Assembly: GCF_014805625.2 (NCBI RefSeq)
Contig: NW_023998433.1
Span: forward strand, 838,420-902,419
DNA from: Glossina fuscipes
Taxonomy: Eukaryota > Arthropoda > Insecta > Diptera > Glossinidae
Direction: 5' to 3'
DNA: 64,000 bases
Shown here: positions 1 through 12,086 of the stretch, in pieces
Layout: each line of letters begins with the position of its first letter
Numbering within the stretch: position 1 is the first letter of the stretch
Made by a program: the position numbers and the translations under genes
Notes under the pieces: generated by a model
What the model was told of the DNA's origin: nothing
Databases searched by the model: none
What the model saw: the letters and a program-made list of their open reading frames with translations, nothing else

Positions 1-317
1 AAAAACTGATGTTTTACCTAAAAGGAAGTTATTGAAATTATGGAACAAGCGAACGTATACATATGAATTAATGTATATAATAATATTTGATGGGTTGAGC
101 ACATCATTGCAGACAAGAGGGGGGTTATCTAAGTCATCAGCTTCCAAATCAGGGAAAAACGTACAAATTTATTGCCGTGTCATTAGATTGATTGCGCAAC
201 TTTGTTACGAGTGCTTTAAACCCTCTAACACAGGTGTTGGGACCCGTGAAGCAATTAGAAAATTTCTACTGCTCGTTGCATGATAGTTTTAGCACCGCTA
301 GATCCATTCAAGTCGTC

Positions 318-337
318 TAGGGGTTGTATAACCCCTA
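318..337. other. Perfect short hairpin
   Basis: TAGGGGTT and AACCCCTA form an 8-bp perfect stem with loop GTAT, in an otherwise AT-rich setting. No gene is next to it, so no terminator or RNA role can be assigned. Confidence 0.5.
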
Positions 338-1369
338 ACTGTTTCTTAAAGTATATTAGGTGCCAATCTGCCAGAAAGAGTAGCTCGCAAATGGCCTTCG
401 TTCAGAAAAGTTAATTTGGCGAAGACGAAAGACTGTGCTTTAGCCCACAAAAATTGATGCATGCCAGGAGGCGAAAAAAAGTGGAGAAATATACTTTGAC
501 ACGACGAAACAAAAATATCCGAGTGGAGAGACCTGCCATAATTAGTTTCATCCTTGCTTATAAAAATCTATAAAAATTATTACTTTTATGTACAATATTT
601 TGCGTTAAGTTCAAGTTTGTATATATATACCTAATCTACTGCCCACCTGGAAGCATGCGATATTTTTGAAATTAGCTTCTTTTAACTTTTTGTTTACAGT
701 AAGCATAGTTCTAAAACCATTTCTAAATGCGGAAATGTTCCCACTTTATAAATAAATGATGAATATAATATATAATAGGAGGAAAATGGAAAAGAGTAGC
801 CCCAACATCATATGTCTACTTTTCTGTCCACAAGTGTGTATATGCGAAACCGTGTTATGAATGATTTGCAAGGATTTACTGCAATAAACAAGTTTCCAAC
901 ACTTCATTTTCGAAAAGATGCTGATCTGATTCTCAATTAGTTTTCTTATACGAATTTCGAAATCGTTTATTTCCTGGTAATCAAATTTCACGAACAAGTC
1001 AATACTTTGAAAATCGTGGAATGAACTTTTCCATGTATTATAATTTCAGTTGAACCGTGATATCGGGATCAACATAAACTGCTATGAGCTTCTATTGCAT
1101 ATGTTCAACAATTAGAGCTATTAGATAATTCAGATTCTTTAACTTTTAAGCTTAGTATTTATAGAAGATTTTCTCTTGATTTTTTATTTAAAAATAAAAA
1201 ATTAAGTTCATGATTCTTAGCATCATTGAATGTAGAAAATATGGAAAACAGTTTAATAAAATTACTTTAATGTATCCACGCACAAGTAACCTTAAAAAGA
1301 GCAAAAACTGATTATAGACGTTGAGACTCTCACATGATAAGAAATGAGCTGAGAGAGTCAAGATAAAGT

Positions 1370-1427
1370 TATATATTTATATAAATTTATATATATGTAT
1401 AAATTTATATATATATATATATATAAA
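1370..1427. repeat. TA-rich microsatellite
   Basis: Interrupted (TA)n tract with TTTATA variants; simple sequence, no further content. Confidence 0.9.
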
Positions 1428-2590
1428 ATATAAAATCTCTTACAATGTATAAAAAATTATTTTAGACATATTTTTGTGTACATAACATAATACCAAAAGG
1501 CATTATTTTTGAGTGTGCGTGTGTAAGTTTATAGATTTTTTTCTTTCTTTTATTATTCAATATTGCAACTACATTCTTATGCACTTCTGTCTATGTATGA
1601 AATTATATGAGAGTTAAAGTATTTCTTTCTTTTTATTTTCTGTTTACCATATTTTGCATTCCTCCTATTTTTATTTTATATGGAAAAGAGAGAGAAAAAG
1701 GTTCACGACCTCAGACATTAAAAGCTTAAAGTTGAAAAAAAAAAGAAAATGGTAGACGAAATGCACTAAATAATGGACAAAAGCCAAACTTTAAAACATC
1801 ATGATTTTTTACTATTTTTTCTAAGCAACTTTTATAAAATTTAACAATGTTTAAAATTTCAAAAAAAAAGCCCAGAAAAAATTATTCACGAAAGCGAAAT
1901 ATTTGTTTTTTATTTCATTATTTTAATTGAATTTATTTAAGTTTGCAGGAAAGTATTGCAAAAATTCTACAGCCAGCAAAGAACCAAAGGAAGAGAAAAG
2001 CGTTATGAAAAGAATTTAAGAGCTTAGAATGCTTAAAGTTTCCCATTTCATGTAAAATATGTGAGAGAGAAAGAGTAAATTTTATAGGGACGTACTTTCA
2101 TTTTAAAATGAAGTGAAACAAATAAAAAAGCCTATAGTCGATCCGTAGCGAATCTTAGTCGACTATTACATAAGTTTGTGATGCACGTTTCAGGCTATCG
2201 ACACGGTTATAAGGTATCCTTAAAAACAAACTATTTTGATTCGATCGGTAAGTTCTTTATGCTCTGTGTTCAAGAAATTATTTCTTTTCACTTCCATGAG
2301 AACTCAGAAGAGCATCTTTTCGAAGTTAACTTTGCATATTTAGTATGTTTCCCTCTCCTAAGATTCGAAAGTTTCAGTTTTTCAGACAGTCTATTATCGT
2401 GGGCAAGTATTAACTTTTTGTTGGATTAAAAGTAAATTACAAATATTCCCCTTTATCCTGAATGGTCCCTGGCCTTTTTTCCTTATGTCAGTGGAAGCAT
2501 AAGACTTTTTTCTAATACAATTTCTTTCTAGAAGTTTCCATTTTTATTTGCTTCTTTTTAAGCTATATCAGAACGTTTCCTGTCCAATTA

Positions 2591-3216
2591 TTATTCCCAT
2601 CGCCGAGAAATGAGGAGTATATTCATTTCCATAAAATGTGTGCAACGCCCAGAAGAAAACTTTATCGACCCCGCGAAATATATATATTCATTGCGAAATA
2701 TATATGTATTGGAAGTTCTTGCGAGCAGGTTGATATGGAAAATACGCCAAATCGGTCGAAGGATAGGTCTACAGTGTTACGTAAACTGAATACATCTCTG
2801 TTTTTCAAAATGCACCTAAGCATGCCCGTCCGTTCATTTATCCGTCTGTCCGTCGGCACAACTGTATAGTACCTGTGATAGATATTTTCGCATTTTCAAA
2901 AATGCAGATGTCGCCTACAAACTTGCAAAAGAATTTGAAAATGACCTTTTCAAAGAACACGCTTTGCAAACGTCCACACTTCTATATAATAAAAACCGTA
3001 AACATCTTTGTTTTCCGTCTTTTTTATTTGTTACTCAAGAAGTACAACACATACATCATGTACATTCCCGTTTATATTCCGAAAATAGAAGCGATTAACC
3101 GCGCCCACCCAATCTTGTAGGATAATGAAAATTTATTTCTTTTACTTTTTTTCGGAATCACGGCGATGGGTATAAAAGACTCGGTCGCGACCAAATACAA
3201 TTTTTGTACTTGTTAA
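2591..3216 (+). repeat. Dispersed fly repeat, copy A (internally shortened)
   Basis: Opens with a TTCCCATCGCCGAGAAAT end followed by a GTGCAACGCCCAGAAG box. It ends with CGGCGATGGGTATAAAAGAC, then a near-palindrome TCGGTCGCGACC and TACTTGTT. The two ends are inverted to each other (CCCATCGCCG and CGGCGATGGG). Inside is the CCGTCCGTTC / CCGTCTGTCCGTC run. Compared with the copy at 6807-7640, the first half is joined directly to the second: the stretch between the 'catctctg' box and 'atgcacctaa' is missing. Non-coding. The short open frames inside it have no recognisable product. Confidence 0.8.
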
Positions 3217-3409
3217 AAATTAAAATAGTCTTCAAAGACATCGACAATATGTAGATAAATCATAATAAATATGGAGAGCATGCTATGTAAATAAATTGAA
3301 TGCAAAGATTTTACAGTGTGTTTAAATTGTTGTTGTGTATGCAGTTATTTGCTTTTTTGTCTTCGACTTTCAATGTCGTTCTTAATTACGGGATGCTTTT
3401 GCTCTGAAG

Positions 3410-3560
3410 ATTTTCAACGACTTTTCCATTAATCATAAACACATGAATCCATCGATCGTTGCCAGTTTCATTATAACTAATACTCAGTCGGTAAAGGCAT
3501 AACACACACCCCTTCTGTGTGTGTGCGGCTGCAGTTATCACTTTCCTATGTTTTTCTCTT
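3410..3560 (+). repeat. Possible SINE tail fragment
   Basis: Contains GATCGTTGCCA and CAGTCGGTAAAGGCATAACA. The first also occurs at about 39320 and the second, with one change, at about 26620, each downstream of a tRNA-like promoter region. The tRNA-like head is not recognisable here, so this would be a truncated or decayed copy. Confidence 0.35.
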
Positions 3561-3739
3561 TCCTTATTTCTTTCTGACCCTCGCCGATAGGGAACATCGC
3601 TTGAGTGGATTGGTTATATTAGAAGAAAAATAAGTTTTCTTATCAAAGAGTTCGATAATAACTTGGGATTTTTCGATTCTACACCACTTGTGGTATAAAA
3701 GCAAGTTTGGGCGGATGTATGAAACACCCAGTAGAGGTT

Positions 3740-3925
3740 GGTATTGACGTATATTTTATTATACTTATTGACTCAGAATCACTTTCTAAATCAATTTAAG
3801 CTTGTCCGATTTGTTTTCTCTAATAAAATTTAGTATAGTGATGTGCTTTGGCCTAAAGATGAACACTGTTAAAAATGAAATTGATCGGATCACATTTTCG
3901 GCCAATGTGGTCCAAAAATGGTGCA
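3740..3925 (+). repeat. Dispersed repeat, subfamily 2 fragment
   Basis: Shares the order 'AATTTA..AT..TTTGG(T)CC(A)AAG(G)A' then 'CACTGTTAAAAATGA' and 'GATCGGA..CA(C)TTTTCG' with 14191-14490, 53791-54095 and, inverted, 40775-40905 and 60825-60975. Non-coding. Confidence 0.55.
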
Positions 3926-5080
3926 GGGTATTCAACGGTGGACCCTGTCCCGCTTCAGCGTTTTTACTAGATGATGCCTAGTTTGAATGCTTTTTTTTTT
4001 CTTTTCTGTTTAAAAGCAATGTTTAATTGACATAGAAAATTCCGATCTTTTGATATAAAATGATATCAAATATGCGCGGATGCCTTTTGAGTAAGGATTG
4101 TCGTCGGGCTTTCTTATATGCCACTTAGCCACTGCCAATATTCAAAAGAAAAAAAAAATTCGAATTCGACATACTTTGATAGAAATATGTTGCTATTCTA
4201 GTAGTAATGTCAATACTTCCTAGAGCAATAATGAAATGGCTTGCGATGACTACAATCTGCTAGACACGTGAAATATATTATTTGTAAGCATCACAATTGC
4301 TATGGCCAGATTAAGAATCGAATCGACTTGATTCGATCGGATTCTAGTTTTGCGTATCTGCAACACACAAATAAATGCCAACTTTTGCGTGATACGACTT
4401 TCCCACAGAGAAATGTTGACGAAAAATATGCTATTAATTCTATAAAAATTTTTTGCCTACATGTTTACTATAATTTTTTTTTTTTTTAATTAATTTTTTT
4501 CTTTACTATACGTCTTCACATAATTTACGCTTAAAGGCGTTCAGTTTTTGCTCTACTCTCAAAGCAAATTAGTAATGCTAAATGATACTACGTTTTGTTT
4601 TTTCTCTTGTTTTTTTACGAAACAATACAAGTGGCGGCTAGCCATAAATGATAATGACCTCAAAATTGATTATATTCTGTTGACATTAGACAAATGAGAT
4701 CCGAAAACCACCAAACAAAAGCATCGCAGATAATAACTGCCAATGCTTTCATTAACAGATTAAAAAAAAACAAAAAAGAATTTGTTTGGAAAAAGTCGAA
4801 AAACTCGAAAACAAAGAAAAGCAAATAATCATATATATACGAGCCGTACGTGGCAATGCTTCTGCGAACATGCATGTCACGGTAAAATGCTAAATATAAT
4901 ATATAAAATTGATTTTTTCTCCTTTTGGTTCCTATGAAAGACATGAAAAGATAAACAATCAAACCGTTAAGTTGAGAAATAGAGGCAATACTTTAAAACT
5001 TTTTTTTTAAGCTGTGCGCCGTACACTTGTGATACAGGGCATATTAATTGATGCATGCAACAATCGGAAACATTTCAGAT
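3926..5080. other. Non-coding DNA, nothing recognised
   Basis: A/T-rich with T-tracts at 3990 and 4475-4500. Open frames are short and composed of A/T-rich codons. No repeat or gene recognised. Confidence 0.5.
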
Positions 5081-5150
5081 ATACCCATCTTGTCTCATAT
5101 CGATGTATACTCATCTGTCCGTCCGTTTGTCTGATGTCTGTTGAAGCATG
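5081..5150 (+). repeat. Dispersed repeat fragment
   Basis: Carries ATACCCATCT followed about 30 bases later by CATCTGTCCGTCCGTTTGTC, both typical of the TATACCC repeat family. The rest of the element is absent or too diverged to see. Confidence 0.45.
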
Positions 5151-6806
5151 TATTTTTTTTTTGGTATTTAACCTGTAGATAACAATTTTTAAATTATTTT
5201 GAGAAAATTGGATTGGTCCAATGGCAAGCTTTACTGAAAATATACTTTTACAACCATTCTCCATATAATGTCGTCTTTAATAATAGTATTACTTCGAACT
5301 AAATAATTAAACTAATTTTCCATACATCGCTTTCTCCGAAATGTAAATCTATGACAATATGAGAAAAATCTCTAGTTTTTATTACTATGTAATCAAAATT
5401 AACCCATAATAGCACCGTAATATTAAATATGAACTAATTATGAAGAATAGAACATATTGTATACATGCCGTACAATAAAGATGTTCTATAATTAATTCAT
5501 ATTTTTCAGATTGTAGCAATATGCCAAGACCGTCTCGGAAGAGTTAAAGATCGGCTTATACCCTGGGACAACTAAGGGACAACAAGATTTCCCAAATTTC
5601 TTTTTAAAATTGAAAGTAGTAGTATCTCAGGGACCTTTGGTATTTCTCTTATTTAATTGCTTGCTCTTTGATTCTCATTAATTGCATGAACAAAAAATAT
5701 TTTATTAAACTATTACACTGCGCCAAACGCTTACAAAGCGAAAAGATACAGGTTTTTACTTAGTCTTAAATGAATATACGCTATGGTATACATATAAATT
5801 TATATTTACGAAAAAAAACCAAAGAGTAGCTACCAAATATAAATTGTTTTTGTTGCATCGTTAATTCCATATCGAAAAAGTATATATTTCTCCTTTTCGA
5901 TTTGCCATCATCCTATTATGGTAAATATATAAAAATATGTTCAGATATATAAAAGAAAACAAATGAAAAAACAAAATTGAACCTAATTCTTGAACACCAT
6001 GTATATATATATATATATTAATTACAATTCATTTATATGCCACTCTATACAAACAATTGTATCAGAATTTTTATTAAAGAAGAACATAATAAACTACGCT
6101 CAGCTTGCAAAACTTTTCGACGCAGTTAAAAGATAAACCGGACACGTTCTAAGATAAACATGAATTGCTTCCTTAATTCCTGTTTGTTGAGGCAAGAGAT
6201 GATGAATATTTGAATCGATGTAGTGTAATGTTGTCATAATTTTCTCCGATTGTTGTCTACGTTCATGCAAAGGTTAACATGTACACGTTTCCGCCCATAC
6301 GTCGGCTTTTATTAATTACACAATGTTAGGAAAGAGAAATTAAAGAAAATAAATTTCATTCATAAAATTTAATCAACAAATGCTTTTCATTCTGCCCTCT
6401 TTGTTCATGTGTGACAACTTTTTATATAAATGCATGACGAAAACAATTGAAAATAAATAGATAATGCATCGTTAAAGCTATTTTATATATAATATGTTAT
6501 TGGCAGTTCAATAAATTTTTATTAACTTATTTCAGCTTTTCATTTTTTATTGTCTGCTTTTCTTCTTAGGAATACTAAACCTACGTAAACAAGAACATAA
6601 TTATTACGTATTTGTTTTCTTTGTTACGTTTACAGTTTCATAAACATGTTACTAATACTAGTAAAGGTTATTTGCCCATCCATTAGTTGCTCAATTTCTC
6701 TTGTGCCCATAATAACTGAATCACCTACTATGAAATGTTCCTTTTCTATTACTCATTCTTTTTAGTTCCGTCTCCTCCTCTCTCATACCCGCTTTGTTTC
6801 TCCATT
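5151..6806. other. Non-coding DNA, nothing recognised
   Basis: A/T-rich sequence with a short (TA)n tract at 6001-6019. No gene-like open frame. Confidence 0.5.
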
Positions 6807-7640
6807 TATACCCATCACCGAAAAACGAGTGGTATATTCGTTTTGCCAAAACGTTTGCAACGCCCAAACGGAGGCTTCAGAGACCCCACAAAGTATATAT
6901 ATTCTTGATCAGCATCAACTTCTAAATCGGTTTAGGCATGAATGATTGTGCGATTATGTTATGTCTGTTGTAAATATTCTCCTAGCCGCAATTTTGGCGG
7001 ACACATTGAAATTTCTTTTACTTAGATTAAGAGAACGGGATAAATCGGTCGAAGGACACGCCAATAGTACCACGGGAACTGAGAACACCTCTGTCTTGCA
7101 AACGAATAAAACATGGGTTTTTTACTCATTACTCAGAAACTAAATAAATAAATAAATATATAGAAGTGTGAACGCATTTTCTATGATCGGTGTTGTAATA
7201 CATGTAAAAGAATGGAAGAATTTAACCATGTCTGCCCAATATTGTAGTGTATCATAATTTTATTTATTTTTTGTTTTAATAATTTTATAACGCGCAGAAA
7301 CACGCTTCAAAAAACCCTATAAAGTTTACAAATTCCTGTCCAGTTTCAAATTTGAGATGCACCTAAACATGTCCGCCTGTTCATCTATCCATTTGTGGTA
7401 AACGTTTCCCCGTTAGCAGAAATGAAGCTTTCGCCTACAAATTTGCAAAAGAATTTGGAAATGCCTTCAACTTCTTCAAGAGCACGTCCATAACGCTGAA
7501 AAACTTTTATTTCGAATATGGAAAAAATCGCCCGCGCCCAGCATGAGAATTTAGTTCTTATACTTCTTTTGTTTTTTCTCGGATAGCGGTGCTGGGTATA
7601 AAAGATTCGTTCACGACCGAATATAATTTTCTTACTTGTT
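6807..7640 (+). repeat. Dispersed fly repeat, near-complete copy B
   Basis: The 5' end TATACCCATCACCG is the inverted counterpart of the 3' end CGGTGCTGGGTATA. It contains a CGCCCAAACGGAGGCTTC box. The conserved core TATATATTCTTGATCAGC lies at about 6895-6912, and a second degenerate core (CGCTTCAAAAAACCCTATAAAG) at about 7305. After the 3' end come AAAAGATTCGTTCACGACCGAA, a degenerate palindrome, and CTTACTTGTT. The same order of motifs is present on the minus strand at 32070-32990, which defines a full unit of roughly 830-920 bases. No transposase; non-autonomous. Confidence 0.85.
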
Positions 7641-9164
7641 TGCTTTCTCTCTATTTCGCTTCCCGCATGGTAGTTTTCTGATTTATGAGTTCATGTTCAT
7701 GTCGTTCAAATGCCAATAATGTGTAAATCAATTAATTTATTTATTTACTCATATAAAAACTTTACCGGCGTGTGTGTGTATGAGTTTTTTTAAATTAATA
7801 ATTTTTTTTTTAACTTGTTACTTGGGCTTTTATTAAAAATGAACAATTCACTTGCATACTTAAATTGACCGGTTTGTGTGTGTCATAGTGTCACTGCTGG
7901 TGACATCGCCAAAATTTTATTGTTGTTAGTGTTATCGCACACGGTAAAAGTGTACTAATTTTTGCATTCTATTTTGCATTCTGTGTTGTGCACAAGAAAA
8001 CGTCAAAGCTCTGTACCCAATTTATATTTGTCGATATCGAGTAAGCTCGAATTCAATTCAAAATTGAATGCATTATTCGACAACTGTTTTCATTTGATAG
8101 CGAAAGAATTATATACTTTATCGACAGCTGTAAAGTCACTACTCGTGAGTGGATAATCGGAAGTTATCAATTTTATTCGATATCGGCTATCGGCTATAAA
8201 CTAGCCTCTGCTATTTAGTGTAAAGCTCACGTTATAAGTGCGCTTGTGACAGTGCTTGGTTCAATCTTTCAATTGAAAGAAGGTTATCTTACAAATTATT
8301 AATAAAACATAACTAGCTTACACGTGTTTCGAAAACAATACGACATCTCGAAGAATAAGTTAATAGGAAATCTCCATGAAACTAAACGTTCAAATCCATT
8401 TAGTTTTTTTTCATTCGCTGCTCCCTAAAGTTTAATACATTTTTCCAACTAATTTTCAAGTTTTTTACTTAACTTCTGCTCAAAAAATTCATTATATAAT
8501 TCTTTCATTGCAATTAGAAGTAAAATTTCGTAAGTCAGTGCATTGCTTTGATCGAAAATTAAATATTTCCTGCAGCAATTATATCTTAAATGAATCCAAA
8601 ATCTTTGAATGATAGATATTTAACTTTCTATATTTATTGCTTTGTATCCAAAGATATTAATATCTGGCGACTTGTCGATAATTTTGAATATGTCATATGA
8701 ATATAATTGTGGTCGTTAATAGACCTAAATTAACCTAAGACGAGAAAGGCATAAAAAATTGTATAAAATTATTCATTCCTTATAATTCTTTAATCTAATC
8801 GTTCATTGTACTCTTTACTCAAATTTCTACATTAATCGAAAGCTTTTGATTGCAATATATTGCAACTTTTCGTTCTGACACCCTTGTTGAATGAAAGTGA
8901 GCACTTTGCTTGTTTTCTTGTTTGTTTAGTTGCCACTAAGCCCACCATCGACTCAGAGATTTGCTCGTTTTTCATAAAAAAAAGCACACATACTCACAAT
9001 CGCAGAAGGAAATGTTGTTGGAAAAGTTTCATTCGAACGCGTCCATTATCGATATGCAATGGTCCCATTTTGTCGATCGTTTTATGGTTGAGATAATCGT
9101 TGACCTTGTAAAGCTAAAGACATTATCACTTATTTTTTGCAATGCTTGCTGCTTTCGGGTGGTA
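7641..9164. other. Non-coding DNA upstream of the foldback element
   Basis: Apart from the TATCGAT-like cluster, nothing is recognised. A short ATG-initiated open frame at 9012-9191 has a fairly protein-like composition but no recognisable motif, and it runs into the foldback element. Confidence 0.45.
7860..8250. promoter_or_regulatory. TATCGATA-like motif cluster
   Basis: Several half or whole TATCGAT-type sites lie close together: TCGATATCGA (8031-8040), TTATCGACAGCTG (about 8118), TCGATATCGG (about 8178), and TATCGG/TATCGC variants around. In flies, TATCGATA (DRE) is a common housekeeping core-promoter motif. No downstream gene is visible in the window, so this is only a compositional hint. 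Confidence 0.25.
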
Positions 9165-9545
9165 CAAAAACATTATACATATATAAGATAGGATATTTCG
9201 CTAGCAACATTTGCGCAGCAAAATTATTAGCTACTGGCTCAAGGCATCCGATAAAAACAAACGATTTTAAAAATCGTAAGAGAAAGTAAAAGAACTGAAA
9301 TGAGAGCGTTTACTGAAATTTGTACGGCAAGTATGCGTAAGCCTATACTATAAACGTTTTAAATAGACCTGTGCGTGTGTGTGCTCGCGTTAAACCATAA
9401 AAACTTGTGTGCGGTTGTGGGTATGTTTGCTTAAGCAATTTCATGTAAGCCCACTCGCAGCTTTTGATTTTTCTATGCTTGGCCATTTCTACTTTTTGTA
9501 TATTTATGTGAAAATTTTTTTATAAATAAATTTGGGTTTTTTTTG
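9165..9545 (+). repeat. Left arm of the inverted repeat
   Basis: Pairs with 10249-10644. Shared blocks include AAATTATTAGCTACTGGCTC, AAAGAACTGAAATGAGA and GTATGTTTGCTTAAGCAAT. An RNA read through both arms would fold into a very long hairpin. Confidence 0.85.
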
Positions 9546-10248
9546 TTTGCCACTTTGAGTTCACCTTCTTTGCAGCCTTCACCGCCACACACAATACTTC
9601 TTTTGGGCGCTTGTCGGTTTAGCATTTTGCGCTTGTATATATTTTTATACTTTTTTTTAATATTATAAAAGTAAGAAATGTCGTCTCTATCAAACGCTTG
9701 GAATTCTGTACTGCACAAAATTATTATAGTGGTATAAATACCTTTGCTCTATTCTCAAATCTGCATTTCTATGATCGAACTTCTACAAAAAGATTGATCT
9801 GCAAATTTCTAACTCAATGAAATTGTGCAGGGAAAAAATAGCCTTGCAGATCAGACATCAAGTGGCATTTTTCCATGGAAATATTTAAATGTGTTGAAAA
9901 CTGCACATTGAATAAAAATATTTGAATTAAATATAATAATAATAATGGGAATGAACCATACATAACAGTTTCGACCACAAGAACATATATCATCGCTTTG
10001 ATGCAGTTGGTATAGGACTGTGGTTGAGGCGTGAATTTAGTTGTAGTGTTGGGTTCGACAACCGTGATGGGCCATGTTCAGACTATTTTTGTTTAAATGA
10101 CATATTGGCAAAATTGAATATTGATGAATATGGAAATTGGAAATAGTTTTATATTTATCTCTTAACAGCAATAGTAGGAAATATACCTATAGCAGAAATC
10201 AGTAAAAATAATTATAATAAAAATTTTTTAGTAGGGAAAAATAGTGTT

Positions 10249-10644
10249 AAAAAAAAAAAAATCCAAATTTATTTATAAAAAAATATCCCATAAAAATACA
10301 ATATGTAGAAATGGCAAAGCATAGAAAAATCAAAAACTGAAAAATCTTGCGAGTGCACTTACATATAATTGCTTAAGCAAACATACTCACAACCGCACAC
10401 AAGTATTTATATTATTTAACGCGAATAGACTCACGCACAGGCCTATTTAAAACATATATAGTGTAGATTTACGCATACTTGTCGTACAAATTTCGGTAAA
10501 CGTTCTCATTTCAGTTCTTTTACTCTCTCTTACGATCTTTAATATCGTTTGTTTTTACCGGATGTCTTGAGCCAGTAGCTAATAATTTTGCTACGCAAAT
10601 GTTGCTAGCGAAATATCCTATCTTCTATATATATAATGTTTTTG
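10249..10644 (-). repeat. Right arm of the inverted repeat
   Basis: Reverse complement of the left arm, with small insertions and deletions, mainly near the inner end. Confidence 0.85.
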
Positions 10645-12050
10645 ACTGATCTGACTACGGATCGCGGTTAATATCTAGGCGGAAACTTTAAATAATTCCA
10701 AATAAAAGAATGTGTTTTCCATCATATTCAGTCCAACATAAAGATTGGTCTTCCTGCTTCATACTTCCGTAAATATTTGCTTAATCATTTTAGAATTCTT
10801 AATGTTTTCCGCTTATGTGAAGTGAGCAAAGTATGTCTTTTTGAATCATCTCTCCTTCGAACTGCTCTATTTAACGGCCGGCGATGAAATCTATTGAACG
10901 TTGAGCACGAACTCTATTAATTGCCAAATATCATGCATTTTTGTTTCCAGCGTTGCCATCCACGTGTGTCAGGCTTTGAATATCTACTTTAAAAAGAATC
11001 GAAATTTTGCATACATTTCTATTAAAAGCGTCCGATTCCTACCAGATTGTTTCTATAACATTTGGTTTAAAAAGTTGTTAAAATTAAATGGAAGCGATCC
11101 TGAACGTTTTACTGGCGAAAACTTTTTCACATACAGAGTATCCAATGTTCGCCTTAAAATGTATATAGTTTACTTGATTCTAATTATTTGGTTTCATTTT
11201 TTTTTTTTTTTTTTTTATGTTGGAATAGGAAAACAAGCGAGATATATTCTGCCTTCTGGCCTAGAAAAATAATTGTCCATGACAATAGAAAATATTGTCT
11301 TAAACAAAAGGAATTTAAAATAATAATTAATTTATGTTTACCGCGTTGTTGGGGGCCAAGGGTAACCATCTGATTTGAATTTACATTTGTTTTTGATTAA
11401 TCTAATTATAAAGAAGTCAGTGGTTTAGGTGAAAGAAAAAATCATTATTAAAAATCTGGATTTTCGTATGATATATGATATTGTAGATATTCGCGTAATC
11501 AGTAAAAAAGTAAACTAAGAAACTAAGAATATGAAGACGAAGCCGAAAATGACGATGTAGAGCCTAGCAGCAGACCTTACTTTGCTAATCACAGATGTAA
11601 ACAATCATTGTCGCTTGCCTACGTTTCGGAAATTAGAAGCGATCACTTTCTAAATCGAAAAATGTTAGTTTGATTAAATTTAAAAATATTCCGCTTTATG
11701 AAAAAAATCTAAGAAAAAATGTAATGTTTAGTAAGTCGATGGATGAATGAAAAAAACACATGTGACTAGGACAAAAAACGTTTTCTCTTGTACAAAATCC
11801 TTAATCACTTACAATTAGAGTAAATATATAGGAAAGTAACGAAATCACCTTTCATATTAATTAAGTTTTCTTTATCAAATCTAACAACAGCATTAAAAAT
11901 TCACTTTAAAGCCGCATACATATGCTATGCATAGCAAATCGCTTACACGTATACGAAGTATATATACATTGTCGCTTTCGTACTTGCTCACAAGTACATA
12001 CTATTGTAGATTTGCATCGCAATTTAAAGTTAAATAAATTTCATAACAAT

Positions 12051-12086
12051 AGAAAGAGAGAGAGAGACGGAGAGAGAGAGAGAGAG
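12051..12086. repeat. (AG)n microsatellite
   Basis: GA-dinucleotide tract with one interruption (ACGG). Confidence 0.9.

Larger units (their letters stand above)
1..2590. other. AT-rich non-coding DNA
   Basis: No recognisable gene. Open frames are short and A/T-rich. It holds one small perfect hairpin (318-337), a TA microsatellite (1370-1427) and several poly-A/T tracts. A 54-base stretch at 2193-2246 lies between an AG and a GTAAGT, but its pyrimidine tract is poor and I do not call it an exon. Confidence 0.6.
9165..10644. mobile_element. Foldback element with ~390-bp inverted repeats
   Basis: The left arm (9165-9545) reappears as the reverse complement of 10249-10644. The match begins at CAAAAACATTAT on the outer edge and ends at a poly-T/poly-A tract on the inner edge. 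By eye the outer 250 bases agree at roughly nine positions in ten, for example GGATATTTCGCTAGCAACAT on both arms. The ~700-base centre is A/T-rich and carries no transposase-like frame. The form fits a non-autonomous large-TIR DNA transposon or foldback element. No convincing target-site duplication is visible outside the arms, so the exact termini are uncertain. Confidence 0.85.

Noticed and set aside
2178..2429. Frame with a 54-base AG...GTAAGT segment (2193-2246)
   Set aside because: The acceptor has no real pyrimidine tract; one such donor match is expected every few kb in AT-rich DNA.
10901..11272. 123-codon open frame, plus strand
   Set aside because: Its tail is encoded by a poly-T tract (FHFFFFFFYV). 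No motif or splice context; explained by chance.
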